From contig CM019702.1 of the NCBI GenBank assembly GCA_009760885.1, positions 52,117,282-52,181,281 on the forward strand: 64,000 bases of DNA. The letters are read 5' to 3'. Below are positions 44,421 to 54,931 of the stretch, piece by piece (the stretch's first letter is position 1; the number at the start of each line of letters is the position of its first letter). This DNA is from Achatina immaculata (lineage: Eukaryota > Mollusca > Gastropoda > Stylommatophora > Achatinidae). Below the pieces are notes generated by a model. That model was not told the DNA's origin and ran no database searches. It saw only the letters and a program-made list of their open reading frames with translations. The position numbers and the translations under genes are program-made.

Positions 44421-44645
44421 TTGATTGATTGATTGATTGATCTTTATTTCAAAAGCGTTAAGAATTGGGCACGCAGGCCCGTCTGACATTCTGCCCTTTA
44501 TCATACATCTTTCACTCTGTTCCAGACATTCTACAAATATGCTGTTCATATAACAAACATAACTAACATTGAAGCTGAGAGACATAAAATAAAATATAAC
44601 ATTTACGTTTCGCTCTTAAACATTCACTCAGTACAGAAGTAACTA

Positions 44646-44894
44646 AAAGATAAAAGATAGTCCCATAGCATTTCAAATGCCGTAGGGGGTGAAGCGTTAG
44701 AGACCTCATTATGCTGGGTCATCAGCGTATGAGGTAGGGTGACCAGTTCCTTTCCTCGCTGCCTTTACTTCCCAGATTTTCTCTGGTACCCATTTTACGA
44801 GGCTGGGTTGACCTCAGGGCCGTATTGGTCGGAAAAAAAAATCCCGCTCAGCTGGGGATTCGAACCCTCGACCATTTGGTTGCTAGACGAGTGC
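44646..44894 (-). mobile_element. tRNA-derived SINE, copy 2, slightly 5'-truncated
   Basis: Reverse-strand copy of the 4694-4966 element: B box GGTTCGAATCCCC, body CAGCCTCGTAAAATGGGTAC and AAAGGCAGCGAGGAAAGGAA, tail CTATCTTTTATCTTTT. It is flanked by 14-bp repeats TACAGAAGTAACTA (44632-44645 and 44895-44908). It lacks ~28 bp of the tRNA head, including most of the A-box region. Confidence 0.88.
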
Positions 44895-44913
44895 TACAGA
44901 AGTAACTACATAT

Positions 44914-45001
44914 AAAATTTTGTTTAGTAGATAGTCATTTATAATGTATATACAGAAGTAACTACATACATTATAAATGACTATCTACTAAACAAAATTT
45001 T
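44914..45001. repeat. Perfect 35-bp inverted repeat with 18-nt loop
   Basis: The arm at 44914-44948 and the arm at 44967-45001 are exact reverse complements (begins AAAATTTTGTTTAGTAG). The loop repeats the SINE's target-site sequence TACAGAAGTAACTA, which also precedes the left arm. Confidence 0.95.
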
Positions 45002-45064
45002 CGGGACTATTCAGAAAACAATTAATTGTATTCGGTGTCTGTAAGAGCAGCTTAAGATAACTTT

Positions 45065-45104
<40 letters not shown>
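45065..45104. repeat. (GA)n microsatellite
   Basis: About 18 perfect GA units. Confidence 0.93.
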
Positions 45105-45107
<3 letters not shown>

Positions 45108-45404
45108 TTATATGTAGTCTACATTATGCAGTTATCACAAAGGATATCAGTTCTGTTCACAATTTTCCTAAATCGTTCATTTTTTCTTAGCATTAAGATA
45201 TTTATCTGGATTCCTCAGAGAAAGCATTACTAACATCAGCCAAGTTGCAGTTTCTGGAGTTTATATCCAGAAGTTCTAAATCATAGTGCTGAGCTTGTGA
45301 TTAAAATCTAAATTATTAGTATTTTCAGTGTAAATAGTCATGTAACAGTCATGTAATATTCATATAATAGTCTTATAATAGTCATATAATCAAGTGTTTC
45401 TTCA
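45105..45404. other. Unique AT-rich sequence
   Basis: Includes a short ATAGTCATATAA/GTCATGTAAT repeat at 45340-45390. No gene seen. Confidence 0.4.
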
Positions 45405-45990
45405 TTTTTCCTGTAGCCATGTCCTAGATTTAGCTTGTAGGCGTGTCCTAGTTGCAATGTGTAGCCGTGTCTTAGATATAGCTTCTAGGCGTGTCATAGA
45501 TGTAGCTTGAAAGTATGTCCTAGTTGTAGCTTGAAGGTGTGTCCTAGATGTAGCTTGTAGGTGTGTCCTAGTCGTAGCATATAGAAGTGTCCTAGATGTA
45601 GGGTGTAGGCGTGTCCTAGTTGTAGCTTGTAGGTGTGACCTAGTTGATGCTTGTAGAAATTTCCTAGTTGTAGCTTGCAGAAATGTTCTAGTTGTAGCTT
45701 GTTGAAGTCTCCTAGTTATAGCTTGTAGGCGTGTCCTAGATGTAGCTTGTAGGCGTGCCCTAGATGTAACTTGTAGGCGTGTCCTAGATGTAACTTGTAG
45801 GCGTGTCCTAGATGTAGCTTGTAGGCGTGCCCTAGATGTAACTTGTAGGCGTGTCCTAGATGTAACCTGTAGGCGTGTTTTAGATGTAGCTTGTAGGCAT
45901 GTCCTAGTTACAACTTGTAGGCGTGTCCTAGATGTAGCATATAGGCGTGTCCTAGTCGCAACTTGTAGGCGTGTCCTAGTTGTCACTTGA
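45405..45990. repeat. 24-bp minisatellite, ~24 units
   Basis: Units of GTGTCCTAGATGTAGCTTGT plus AGGC. The minus strand is open for 197 codons (8-residue period, LQVTSRTR-like). The last units form the left breakpoint of the 1.72-kb duplication. Confidence 0.93.
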
Positions 45991-46324
45991 AGCAAAGAAA
46001 AGACTTAGCTGAAATACAGAACGGAGAAAGCTGCCAAAATATTCCTAGCACCGGACATGCTACTCCCAGACGCCGAATAATTTGCTTCCGTTTTTTTCAT
46101 TGCCTAAGAGTTTAACTGAGTGGGGCCTCACACTAGAGCATCAAATCAGGGCCCCACAGTAGGGCCACTCTCGTTTTTTTCTATTGAGTACATTTGTGAA
46201 AGAAATGTAAATGAATGTGTTTATGCAAGCACAAGGTATTATTCTGTGGTCACTTACTTCTTTCTTTGCTGTTTTGATCTGTTATTTATTACTTGACTTC
46301 GTCTTCACAGTATGACAGCCAGCG

Positions 46325-46570
46325 CTGTAAGTCTGAACCAGATGTAGGAAGTAGGTCTGAACCAGGTGTAGGAAGTAGGTCTGAACCAGATGTAGGAAGT
46401 AAGTCTGAACCAGATGTAGGAAGTAAGTCTGAACCAGATGTAGGAAGTAAGTCTTAACCAGATGTAGGAAGTAAGTCTTAACCAGATGTAGGAAGTAAGT
46501 CTTAACCAGATGTAGGAAGTAAGTCTTAACCAGATGTAGGAAGTAAGTCTGAACCAGATGTAGGAAGCAT
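46325..46570. repeat. 24-bp minisatellite, ~10 units (copy 1)
   Basis: Units of CTGAACCAGATGTAGGAAGT plus AAGT. The paired array lies at 48045-48290. Confidence 0.93.
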
Positions 46571-47146
46571 TCACTAAAAATTAAAAAAAACATATTTTCT
46601 GGCAGAATTTCCTGTCCTAGAAATCTTAGTGCCCTGTCACATTTGTTAATTTCGTTCTGTCCTGTGTCAAAGTTTTTCTGGACACAGTAATTTTATATAT
46701 TCTCTGTCAAAGTTTTATAAGGTAAAGGTAATCCTGTCATGCCTTAGAGGCACACAGGGATCTGGTGTTAGTGCCCATATTTTCCTTGACCTGTCAGCAC
46801 ATGATAAAACAGTTTCCAGTTCAAGAGAATACTGTATTTCTGATTATGAGTGTTACTGATAATACATTCTGAAAACGTATCTGCGGATAGGTTACATTTT
46901 TTAAAAATAAATTTCTTGGGGGGAAAAACACACAACTTCATGCAGCTCATGGCAAACAAACGTTCATTTTAGAGCAGGAATCAGAATTGCCAAATAAAGT
47001 TGGTAGAAAGCTTAATTCTGAAGCAAGTCTTTACTTCCAATCCGTGGAATGAAAATTGAAATTGAAAACTTGTATGTGTGTTTGTTTATCTGTGTATTGT
47101 TTAAGAGTGAAAAGGGGGGAGGGGGAGGCGGACACGGCACAGGGAA

Positions 47147-47209
47147 TTATATGGGAGTCCATATATAGGGAACGTGCAAGTCGTCTGCTGTCTCCAAGGA
47201 CGCCTCCAT
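47147..47209 (-). CDS. Tiny ATG ORF next to NRF1/ETS-like motifs (doubtful)
   Basis: A 20-codon ORF opens with a strong start context (CCAGAATGGAGGCG): MEASLETADDLHVPYIW and so on. It lies 30-60 bp downstream (minus strand) of the motif pair. It could be the start of a first exon or a chance frame. The duplicate is near 48887-48949. Confidence 0.15.
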   Translation of the reverse strand: MEASLETADDLHVPYIWTPI

Positions 47210-47238
47210 TCTGGTACAAAAGCCGCCAGTGTTGCGGA

Positions 47239-47267
47239 ACTTCCGGTTGCAGCACTGCGCATGCGCA
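47239..47267. promoter_or_regulatory. ETS-like and NRF1-like motif pair (copy 1)
   Basis: ACTTCCGGTT (47239-47248; reverse AACCGGAAGT, an ETS/GABP consensus) lies 7 bp from the palindrome TGCGCATGCGCA (47256-47267, an exact NRF1 consensus). In animals this pair is typical of housekeeping promoters. Local CpG density is higher than around it. Confidence 0.4.
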
Positions 47268-47366
47268 GTCGTTGTGCATTCATTTCCTGAAGAGAAAAGA
47301 TAGTTTCCCTTCCCTCGGGGAATTCAGTTACAGTGTTTCAACATGAATGTAATGAGCCAGACCTGG

Positions 47367-47372
<6 letters not shown>

Positions 47373-47409
<37 letters not shown>
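47373..47409. repeat. (GA)n microsatellite (copy 1)
   Basis: GA run after CTGGGG; the paired run is at about 49089-49128. Confidence 0.9.
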
Positions 47410-47413
<4 letters not shown>

Positions 47414-47681
47414 CAGTGTCGGTTTAGCAGATGATGCATTGAACGTAGAGTTGTTATATTAGTTGTACAAACAACGCTCACAGATCCTGTTATTCACTGC
47501 ATCTGAATCCTCTTGTTTTTCACCAAAACCCGAACCAAAAGACGGAGGCGGCTGGATCTCTTTTCAATATCCTGTTCTTTGTGTTCTTTATGAGCTTGAT
47601 TCTTCTTCTTCGTACTCTCACACTGGCGATGATGTGTGGTACCCTGATTTCTGCAATGTGCCTTTTGGCTGGGTACCTCTA

Positions 47682-49087
47682 ACTTGTAGGCGTGTCCTAG
47701 TTGTCACTTGAAGCAAAGAAAAGACTTAGCTGAAATACAGAACGGAGAAAGCTGCCAAAATATTCCTAGCACCGGACATGCTACTCCAGACGCCGAATAA
47801 TTTGCTTCCGTTTTTTTCATTGCCTAAGAGTTTAACTGAGTGGGGCCTCACACTAGAGCATCAAATCAGGGCCCCACAGTAGGGCCACTCTCGTTTTTTT
47901 CTATTGAGTACATTTGTGAAAGAAATGTAAATGAATGTGTTTATGCAAGCACAAGGTATTATTCTGTGGTCACTTACTTCTTTCTTTGCTGTTTTGATCT
48001 GTTATTTATTACTTGACTTCGTCTTCACAGTATGACAGCCAGCGCTGTAAGTCTGAACCAGATGTAGGAAGTAGGTCTGAACCAGGTGTAGGAAGTAGGT
48101 CTGAACCAGATGTAGGAAGTAAGTCTGAACCAGATGTAGGAAGTAAGTCTGAACCAGATGTAGGAAGTAAGTCTTAACCAGATGTAGGAAGTAAGTCTTA
48201 ACCAGATGTAGGAAGTAAGTCTTAACCAGATGTAGGAAGTAAGTCTTAACCAGATGTAGGAAGTAAGTCTGAACCAGATGTAGGAAGCATTCACTAAAAA
48301 TTAAAAAAAACATATTTTCTGGCAGAATTTCCTGTCCTAGAAATCTTAGTGCCCTGTCACATTTGTTAATTTCGTTCTGTCCTGTGTCAAAGTTTTTCTG
48401 GACACAGTAATTTTATATATTCTCTGTCAAAGTTTTATAAGGTAAAGGTAATCCTGTCATGCCTTAGAGGCACACAGGGATCTGGTGTTAGTGCCCATAT
48501 TTTCCTTGACCTGTCAGCACATGATAAAACAGTTTCCAGTTCAAGAGAATACTGTATTTCTGATTATGAGTGTTACTGATAATACATTCTGAAAACGTAT
48601 CTGCGGATAGGTTACATTTTTTAAAAATAAATTTCTTGGGGGGAAAAACACACAACTTCATGCAGCTCATGGCAAACAAACGTTCATTTTAGAGCAGGAA
48701 TCAGAATTGCCAAATAAAGTTGGTAGAAAGCTTAATTCTGAAGCAAGTCTTTACTTCCAATCCGTGGAATGAAAATTGAAATTGAAAACTTGTATGTGTG
48801 TTTGTTTATCTGTGTATTGTTTAAGAGTGAAAAGGGGGGAGGAGGGAGGCGGACACGGCACAGGGAATTATATGGGAGTCCATATATAGGGAACGTGCAA
48901 GTCGTCTGCTGTCTCCAAGGACGCCTCCATTCTGGTACAAAAGCCGCCAGTGTTGCGGAACTTCCGGTTGCAGCACTGCGCATGCGCAGTCGTTGTGCAT
49001 TCATTTCCTGAAGAGAAAAGATAGTTTCCCTTCCCTCGGGGAATTCAGTTACAGTGTTTCAACATGAATGTAATGAGCCAGACCTGG

Positions 49088-49132
<45 letters not shown>

Positions 49133-49400
49133 CAGTGTCGGTTTAGCAGATGATGCATTGAACGTAGAGTTGTTATATTAGTTGTACAAACAACGCTCAC
49201 AGATCCTGTTATTCACTGCATCTGAATCCTCTTGTTTTTCACCAAAACCCGAACCAAAAGACGGAGGCGGCTGGATCTCTTTTCAATATCCTGTTCTTTG
49301 TGTTCTTTATGAGCTTGATTCTTCTTCTTCGTACTCTCACACTGGCGATGATGTGTGGTACCCTGATTTCTGCAATGTGCCTTTTGGCTGGGTACCTCTA
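47682..49400. repeat. 1.72-kb tandem segmental duplication, copy 2
   Basis: Same content order as copy 1: end of the 24-bp array, unique block, 24-bp CTGAACCAG array (48045-48290), unique block with the NRF1/ETS pair, GA run, and ~250 bp ending in GGGTACCTCTA. Confidence 0.95.
48960..48988. promoter_or_regulatory. ETS-like and NRF1-like motif pair (copy 2)
   Basis: ACTTCCGGTT at 48960-48969 and TGCGCATGCGCA at 48977-48988, unchanged from copy 1. Confidence 0.4.
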
Positions 49401-49744
49401 ACTTCAGCACCTTTCCTTGCTAGAGCAGACTGTGGTCTTGCTCGGACTATCGTGAAGACAGTGGTGTAGGCCGGCTTGGCCAAAACTTTGTTTTCCAGCC
49501 TCTGGTGGCTGTACTTAAACCCCTTCTCCATGTCAGATCCAGCATCCAATGGTGGGTGGCCAGACAGCTTTGAGACAGTTCCACAAAGACACTCTGACTT
49601 TGAGATGATGAATCTGATGAGTGCCTCAACGATATCCATTCCCCACCACCTATAGTCTGCTGGCTCTGTTTTGTTTACATCATTCTGACAGCCATTGTTG
49701 TAAAGACCCATAGGCTTGTCATGTCCTGGATTCATTGGCTTCAC
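49337..49744 (-). CDS. Candidate exon/ORF, ~130 codons, function unknown
   Basis: Non-repetitive minus frame with protein-like composition: MNPGHDKPMGLYNNGCQNDV near the start, then YRWWGMDIVEALIRFIISKS, LSGHPPLDAGSDMEKGF and VLAKPAYTTVFTIVRARP. The listed start codon is GTG; the first ATG is at ~49735. An in-frame TGA lies ~18 nt upstream. The last ~21 codons lie in duplicated DNA, so only copy 2 has the full frame and copy 1 keeps just the 3' end. Possible donors AAG|GTGCTG (~49421) and GAG|GTACCC occur inside. I do not recognise the family; a transposon remnant is as likely as a host exon. Confidence 0.3.
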   Translation of the reverse strand: MKPMNPGHDKPMGLYNNGCQNDVNKTEPADYRWWGMDIVEALIRFIISKSECLCGTVSKLSGHPPLDAGSDMEKGFKYSHQRLENKVLAKPAYTTVFTIVRARPQSALARKGAEVRGTQPKGTLQKSGYHTSSPV

Positions 49745-49904
49745 ATCAGACTTTCCTCATCCACGCCAGCGATCTCTATGTCTCCATTCGTTTACCATCC
49801 TAACATTACATTTTACAAAAAAAAAATAACAATTACAATTACTGTTGATTGCTACAGATATCTGGACTACAGAAGTAGGTCAGAGTTTTTAAGCAAACAG
49901 ATCG
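49745..49904. other. Spacer with A-run
   Basis: A 10-nt A-run at 49818-49827. Nothing else. Confidence 0.4.
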
Positions 49905-50300
49905 ATGTTCCCTGTCTCACAAAGACTATGTTAAGATAAGTGTGTTCTATGTTCCCTGTCTCACAAAGACTATGTTAAGATAAGTGTGTTCTATGTTCCC
50001 TGTCTCACAAAGACTATGTTAAGATAAGTGTGTTCTATGTTCCCTGTCTCACAAAGACTATGCTAAGATAAGTGTGTTCTATGTTCCCTGTCTCACAAAG
50101 ACTATGTTAAGATAAGTGTGTTCTATGTTCCCTGTCTCACAAAGACTATGTTAAGATAAGTGTGTTCTATGTTCCCTGTCTCACAAAGACTATGTTAAGA
50201 TAAGTGTGTTCTATGCTCCCTGTCTCACAAAGACTATGCTAAGATAAGTGTGTTCTATTTTCCCTGTCTCACAAAGACTATGTTAAGATAAGTGTGCTCT
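49905..50300. repeat. 44-bp minisatellite, ~9 units
   Basis: Units of TGTTCCCTGTCTCACAAAGA, CTATGTTAAGATAAGTGTGT and TCTA, nearly perfect. Confidence 0.95.
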
Positions 50301-50396
50301 TAACACAGTTCTTCGCAGGGGAGCCTGATAATTGTTGAATCATAACATTTTTTTCCTGGTTATTCCAGATCTGGGACACTTGTTGCTGGTTATGTT

Positions 50397-50535
50397 GTCT
50401 AATAATGATAACGGCCTTGACATATATAATAATGATAACGGCCTTGACATATCTAATAATGATAACGGCCTTGACATATCTAATAATGATAACGGCCTTG
50501 ACATATCTAATAATGATAACGGTCTTGGCATATTT
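50397..50535. repeat. 27-bp minisatellite, 5 units
   Basis: Units of TAATAATGATAACGGCCTTG plus ACATATC. Open on both strands (9-residue period). Confidence 0.93.
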
Positions 50536-50659
50536 CTTATAGGTTCCTAAAGTATCACGAGCATGTGATTCTGGGTCACCAGGACACGTTTCTCAGACAG
50601 TTCTGCTGGCCATGTTGAGATGACCGTCTAGTCACAAGAGAGAACTGAGGCAGATTCTT

Positions 50660-50850
50660 AGCCAACCCTGGTGCCTTAATATCTGCTTCCGTACTAGCCA
50701 ACCCTGGTGCCTTAATATCTGTTTCCGTACTAGCCAACCCTGGTGCCTTAATATCTGTTTCCGTACTAGCCAACCCTGGTGCCTTAATATCTGTTTCCGT
50801 ACTAGCCAACCCTGGTGCCTTAATATCTGCTTCCGTACTAGCCAGTGTCC
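50660..50850. repeat. 36-bp minisatellite, 5 units
   Basis: Units of TAATATCTGTTTCCGTACTA plus GCCAACCCTGGTGCCT. Confidence 0.93.
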
Positions 50851-50899
50851 GGCTTCGTTGATGACCATCTTCTCATTTTGTTCCAGGTGATTATTTCTT

Positions 50900-51178
50900 C
50901 CTTGCTGTTTCTACCACAACCTTTCTTACTGTTTCTACCAAACTTTTTTAAACTGTTTTTACCACAAACTTTCTTGCTGTTTGTACTACAACCGTTGTTG
51001 CTGTTTTTACCACAACCTTCCTTGCTGTTTATACTACAACTTTTCTTGCTGTTTTTACCACAACCTTCCTTGCTGTTTATACCACAACTTTTCTTGCTGT
51101 TTCTACCACAACCTTTCTTACTGTTTGTACAACGACAACCTATATTGTTGTTTATACTACAACTTTTCTTGCCGCAAG
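50900..51178. repeat. ~24-bp degenerate array (TTTCTTGCTGTTTCTACCAC)
   Basis: About eleven imperfect units with ACCACAACCTTCCTTGCTGT. Confidence 0.85.
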
Positions 51179-51452
51179 GTCTACATTGATTAAGAGGACT
51201 TTTTTCCTTCTTCTTCTTCTTCTGTAAATTTTTCTTTATGTATTAACTTACTGAGTGTTTTATTATGGACTCGTTACGTCACTGAAGACGATTCTGAGGA
51301 AAGTAGATGAAAGCAGATTCTTGTAGACTTTAACAAGTGTTTTGTAGACTATACTTCTAAACAGATTCCCTACGGCTGACACATTAATAAATAAACTATT
51401 CTAGCTTAGCTTCTAACCGAAAACATTAATAGATAAACTATTCTAGCTTAAT
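51179..51452. other. Unique AT-rich spacer
   Basis: Contains (TTC)n at 51208-51222 and a decayed repeat ACATTAATAGATAAACTATT at 51380-51445. No gene seen. Confidence 0.4.
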
Positions 51453-51689
51453 TTATTTTTTTCTCCTTTTGTAGTCAAGTTTAGTCATTATTTCATTCTC
51501 TAATAAAATAGATATCCTGGACAGAGTAGATCTCCATCTGGCACGATCATTTGTCAGTTCTTTCCCTATCCTAGATATACTGTTTCTGACATTCTGAAAA
51601 GTACGTGGCAAATGATTTATAAGATTGTTACGTGCTGGTAACTGCTGGTCACTACATTTCTCCATTTTGTGCATTGTTTGCTTCTCCAC
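51453..51689 (-). pseudogene. Possible LINE C-terminal remnant
   Basis: The minus strand reads SISRIGKELTNDRARWRSTL and ends KLDYKRRKK*. The D-R-x-x-W-R-S-T-L pattern corresponds to the ORF2 C-terminus of LINE A (LAEDRKNWRSTLRALC). Only this block remains, so the assignment is weak. Confidence 0.35.
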
Positions 51690-52075
51690 CCAGTCCAGTT
51701 ACCTTCTCCTACACCCAGTCCAGTTACCTTCTCCTACACCCAGTCCAGTTACATTCTCCTACACTCAGTCCATTTACCTAGTCTTTCTCCAGTTACCTTG
51801 TCCTTCTCCAGTTACCTTGTCCTTCTCCAGTTACCTTGTCCTTCTCTTGTTACCTTCTCCTTCTCCAGTTACCTTCTCCTTCTCCAGTTACCTTGTCCTT
51901 CTTCAGTTACCTTGTCCTTCTCCAGTTACCTTGTCCTTCTCTTGTTACCTTCTCCTTATCCAGTTACCTTCTTCTTCTCCAGTTACCTTGTCCTTCTCCA
52001 TTTACCTTCTCCTTCTCCAGTTACCTTCTCCTACTCCAGTTACCTTCTCCTTCTCAACTACCTTCCCCCACCTCC
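51690..52075. repeat. 18-bp minisatellite (CCAGTTACCTTGTCCTTCTC-like)
   Basis: About 20 units of TCCTTCTCCAGTTACCTT, starting with longer ~24-bp units (CTCCTACACCCAGTCCAGTT). Open in all plus frames, because the unit has no stops in them. Ends in a C-run at 52084-52093. Confidence 0.9.
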
Positions 52076-52212
52076 CCCCACATCCCCCCCCCCAACATGT
52101 TGGAACAAGTCTTTTATTCAACATTCATAATCATGTTTTTTTTTGGTTTTTTTTTTTGTGGGGAAATTTTTATAAGAACTTGTTCTTTTCACGTTCCCTT
52201 TGTCTAGAGAAT

Positions 52213-52497
52213 ACGCTGTATGTTCTCTATGTCATGTCTGTCACTAGCTTCTGCTTTGTCTGGTATGTTCTCTATGTCATGTCTGTCACTAGCTTCTGCT
52301 TTGTCTAGTATGTTCTCTATGTCATGTCTGTCACTAGCTTCTGCTTTGTCTGGTATGTTCTCTATGTCATGTCTGTCACTAGCTTCTGCTTTGTCTGGTA
52401 TGTTCTCTATGTCATGTCTGTCACTAGCTTCTGCTTTGTCTGGTATGTTCTCTATGTCATGTCTGTCGCTAGCTTCTGCTTTGTCTGGTATTGTTTA
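52213..52497. repeat. 45-bp minisatellite, 6 units
   Basis: Units of TATGTTCTCTATGTCATGTC, TGTCACTAGCTTCTGCTTTG and TCTGG. 45 nt gives a 15-residue repeat, MFSMSCLSLASALSG. Confidence 0.95.
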
Positions 52498-53769
52498 ATG
52501 TCCAAGTTTCATGACTAACATAACATATTGATTCTGTTACACATTCTTGTACTGTCTTGGTATATTCTCCTTGCCGTAAATTAATCAATGTTTGAATCCT
52601 TACATCCTCCCATTAACTTTTCATTAACATCTGTTTACCACGAAAAAAAAAGTGTATTATAAAAATATCAGGATTATTTAACACAAAATTTGACATCCTA
52701 TTTTGTTTTTCAAGGACCCCACAGTCCATATTGTGCCCAGCTTGATAATGAATACAGAAATAAAAAAAAAGTCTGCCGCAGACAACAATATTCGGGACAA
52801 GATTGGAAGACAATACTCCGTTTTCTGCCATTTCTTGGAGACTTGAGGATAATTTGTGACTAAAACGAAGTTCTTGTCCAAAATTAATTTAACTCGGGGA
52901 GTTTTCGGTGTTTAACAGGAAATCTGAAACTATAATAGACTCTTAACCCAAGTTTGATCTCATAGTGAAGGTTCACTACCCATCCTTTCAGTACTGGCAA
53001 CTGCCCAGCCACACACATACACAACAGCCCGCACGTTCTCATTCTCTGTTTCACTCAGCTTGGACGAGGCGTACACGAGCACCATCCTGTGTGACAAACG
53101 AGTTCCCAGCCGGTGTCCTCATCGTGACCACACGTGCATCAGGGCAGGGCCTAGCGCGCGTGCCACGTCATGTTAAGCGACCTGGAGGGCAGTGGTCCCT
53201 CGCTAATGAGAAGCAAATTAGCTGCGTCTGTCTTAGAGGACCTGCATACTCAGCTTGCAAATCTACACATTAACAGTCGATTAGTTTTTCAACAGCTTGT
53301 GTCGTCTAGACAACCTTCAGCGTTAATTGTCAGCTGCCTTCGCCTGGAACACTATTCCTGCCACATTCACTGCGTCAGCTCTTATCTAGTCTGTGACGCC
53401 AAGATAACCCAGTCTTGTTGACTCCGCCAAGAACTGCCTGGCCAAGAACTCCGGACAGAGCGCCGGCAAGAAACACCTTGTCAAGTACTCTAAAGCTTCC
53501 GGACAGATAGTCATTAAACTGTCGTTATGTAACAAGAAATGGTGCTTGTTCTACTGATCCGGAGACATCTCACATCAAATAAAGACAGCCTGACTTGGTC
53601 AAGTCAAACATAAGGACAACCTCAGGAGAGAAACAAATGATTACATGAAAACTGATTCTATCATGAGAAAGTACTGACCACTTGTTCTGAACTCTGACAC
53701 AAGCCTGGGTTCCCAAATAATAACTAATTGTTGTCAAATAATTAATAATTACTCCAGTTGTTCAATAAT
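52498..53769. other. ~1.3 kb unique DNA, no gene proven
   Basis: 52960-53430 is GC- and CpG-richer than its surroundings. An 83-codon frame (53170-53421) begins with ATG in GTCATGTTAAGCG and reads MLSDLEGSGPSLMRSKLAAS. It has no recognised domain and no clear splice pair. 53405-53475 has short CCAAGAACT/CGGACAG repeats. Confidence 0.35.
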
Positions 53770-54140
53770 TACTGTTTAATCAGGTTGTGAAATAATTAAT
53801 GCGTATGAAGGCTGTGAAATAATGACTGTGTTGTCAAATACTGACTGTGTTGTGAAATAATGGCTGTGTTGTGAAATACTGACTGTGTTGTGAAATAATG
53901 AATGCTTATGAAGGCTGTGAAATACTGACTGTGTTGTGAAATAATGACTGTGTTGTGAAATACTGACTGTGTTGTGAAATAATGAATGCTTATGAAGGCT
54001 GTGAAATACTGACTGTGTTGTGAAATAATGACTGTGCTGTGAAATACTGACTGTGTTGTGAAATAATGACTGTGTTGTCAAATACTGACTGTGTTGTGAA
54101 ATAATGACTGTGCTGTGAAATAATGACTATGTTGTGAAAT
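53770..54140. repeat. ~19/38-bp array (GTGAAATAATGACTGTGTT)
   Basis: Units alternate GTGAAATACTGACTGTGTT and GTGAAATAATGACTGTGTT, interspersed three or four times with AATGCTTATGAAGGCT. This gives a compound period of about 100 bp. Confidence 0.88.
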
Positions 54141-54931
54141 AACTGATTATCTAGAAGATTATTATCTTACTGATTGATGGTCTCTTTGTAACGGCGAGTC
54201 TAAAGTCTTTTCAACCGAAGCTCCGACCGGGGTCATGAAAGGAGGTGAGTTATCGGATAGGGAAAGGGCAACAGCTGCTGTCTTTAAATCCCAGAGTATA
54301 CCTAAAATCAGGATTCCTTGCTAGCCTCACTATATCAGGGAACTTATCCCTCACTATATCAGGGAACCCATCCATGTCTTCTATGTGAACTAGAAGAAAA
54401 GTAAAGTAACAGTCAGTTTCTGGGTCCATCACGAAGAAGAAGGATAGGATCTTAACTAGCTTTTGTTCTCCAGGCCTGGAAACTGCCAGTCTCTAACGCT
54501 TCACTCCTACGAGGCACAATAGCCCACTCGGTTATTTGTCACGGTTTGTGCTAACTTTTGAAAACTGGTCCCTGGTCTTTTCCTTCAAATGTGGCAGGCT
54601 TAAGTAGTGAAGTTCGGTAGGAACTTTGTACATTTCTCTTTCTGTCTGGCCAAAGTACGAAAGTGGTAATAAAATGATCAGTTCACTGTCTGTATAATTC
54701 TAGGAACGCTCTGGCCGGCATGCAGAAATCAGCGGAATTGCGCTTGATCTGTCATATCCTGTATCGGGAGTTAAGCACAATGCTAACAACCTTACCCTGG
54801 AACCTATCTAGAGGCGACTCCAGATGGGAAAAAAAAAGATATCATTACGGAAACTCTCAGAGAAACCAACCGAGCATCAGGGATGCCAACTCCGAATAGC
54901 TCATTCGTCGGCCCAAAACATGTGATAACAG
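54141..54931. other. Unique sequence with a SINE-tail-like scrap
   Basis: TCTCTAACGCTTCACTCCTACG near 54492 resembles the 3' part of the 4.7-kb SINE (GTCTCTAACGCTTCA), but the rest does not align by eye. No gene seen. Confidence 0.4.

Larger units (their letters stand above)
45961..47681. repeat. 1.72-kb tandem segmental duplication, copy 1
   Basis: Repeated at 47682-49400. Differences seen: one C near 46066, the G-run around 47115-47125, and GA-run length. At the junction GTACCTCT joins AACTTGTAGGCG. The left parent has GCAACTTGTAGG and the right parent (49397 on) has CTAACTTCAGC, so AACTT is the shared microhomology. Confidence 0.95.

Noticed and set aside
47162..47173. CArG (SRF) box CCATATATAGG
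   Set aside because: Seven, not six, A/T bases between CC and GG, so it does not meet the consensus. A weak TATA-like reading cannot be excluded.
54710..54800. 5S rRNA-like or 5S-derived SINE (GGGAGTTAAGCACAATGC)
   Set aside because: Only a short loose resemblance, without the conserved internal promoter elements.
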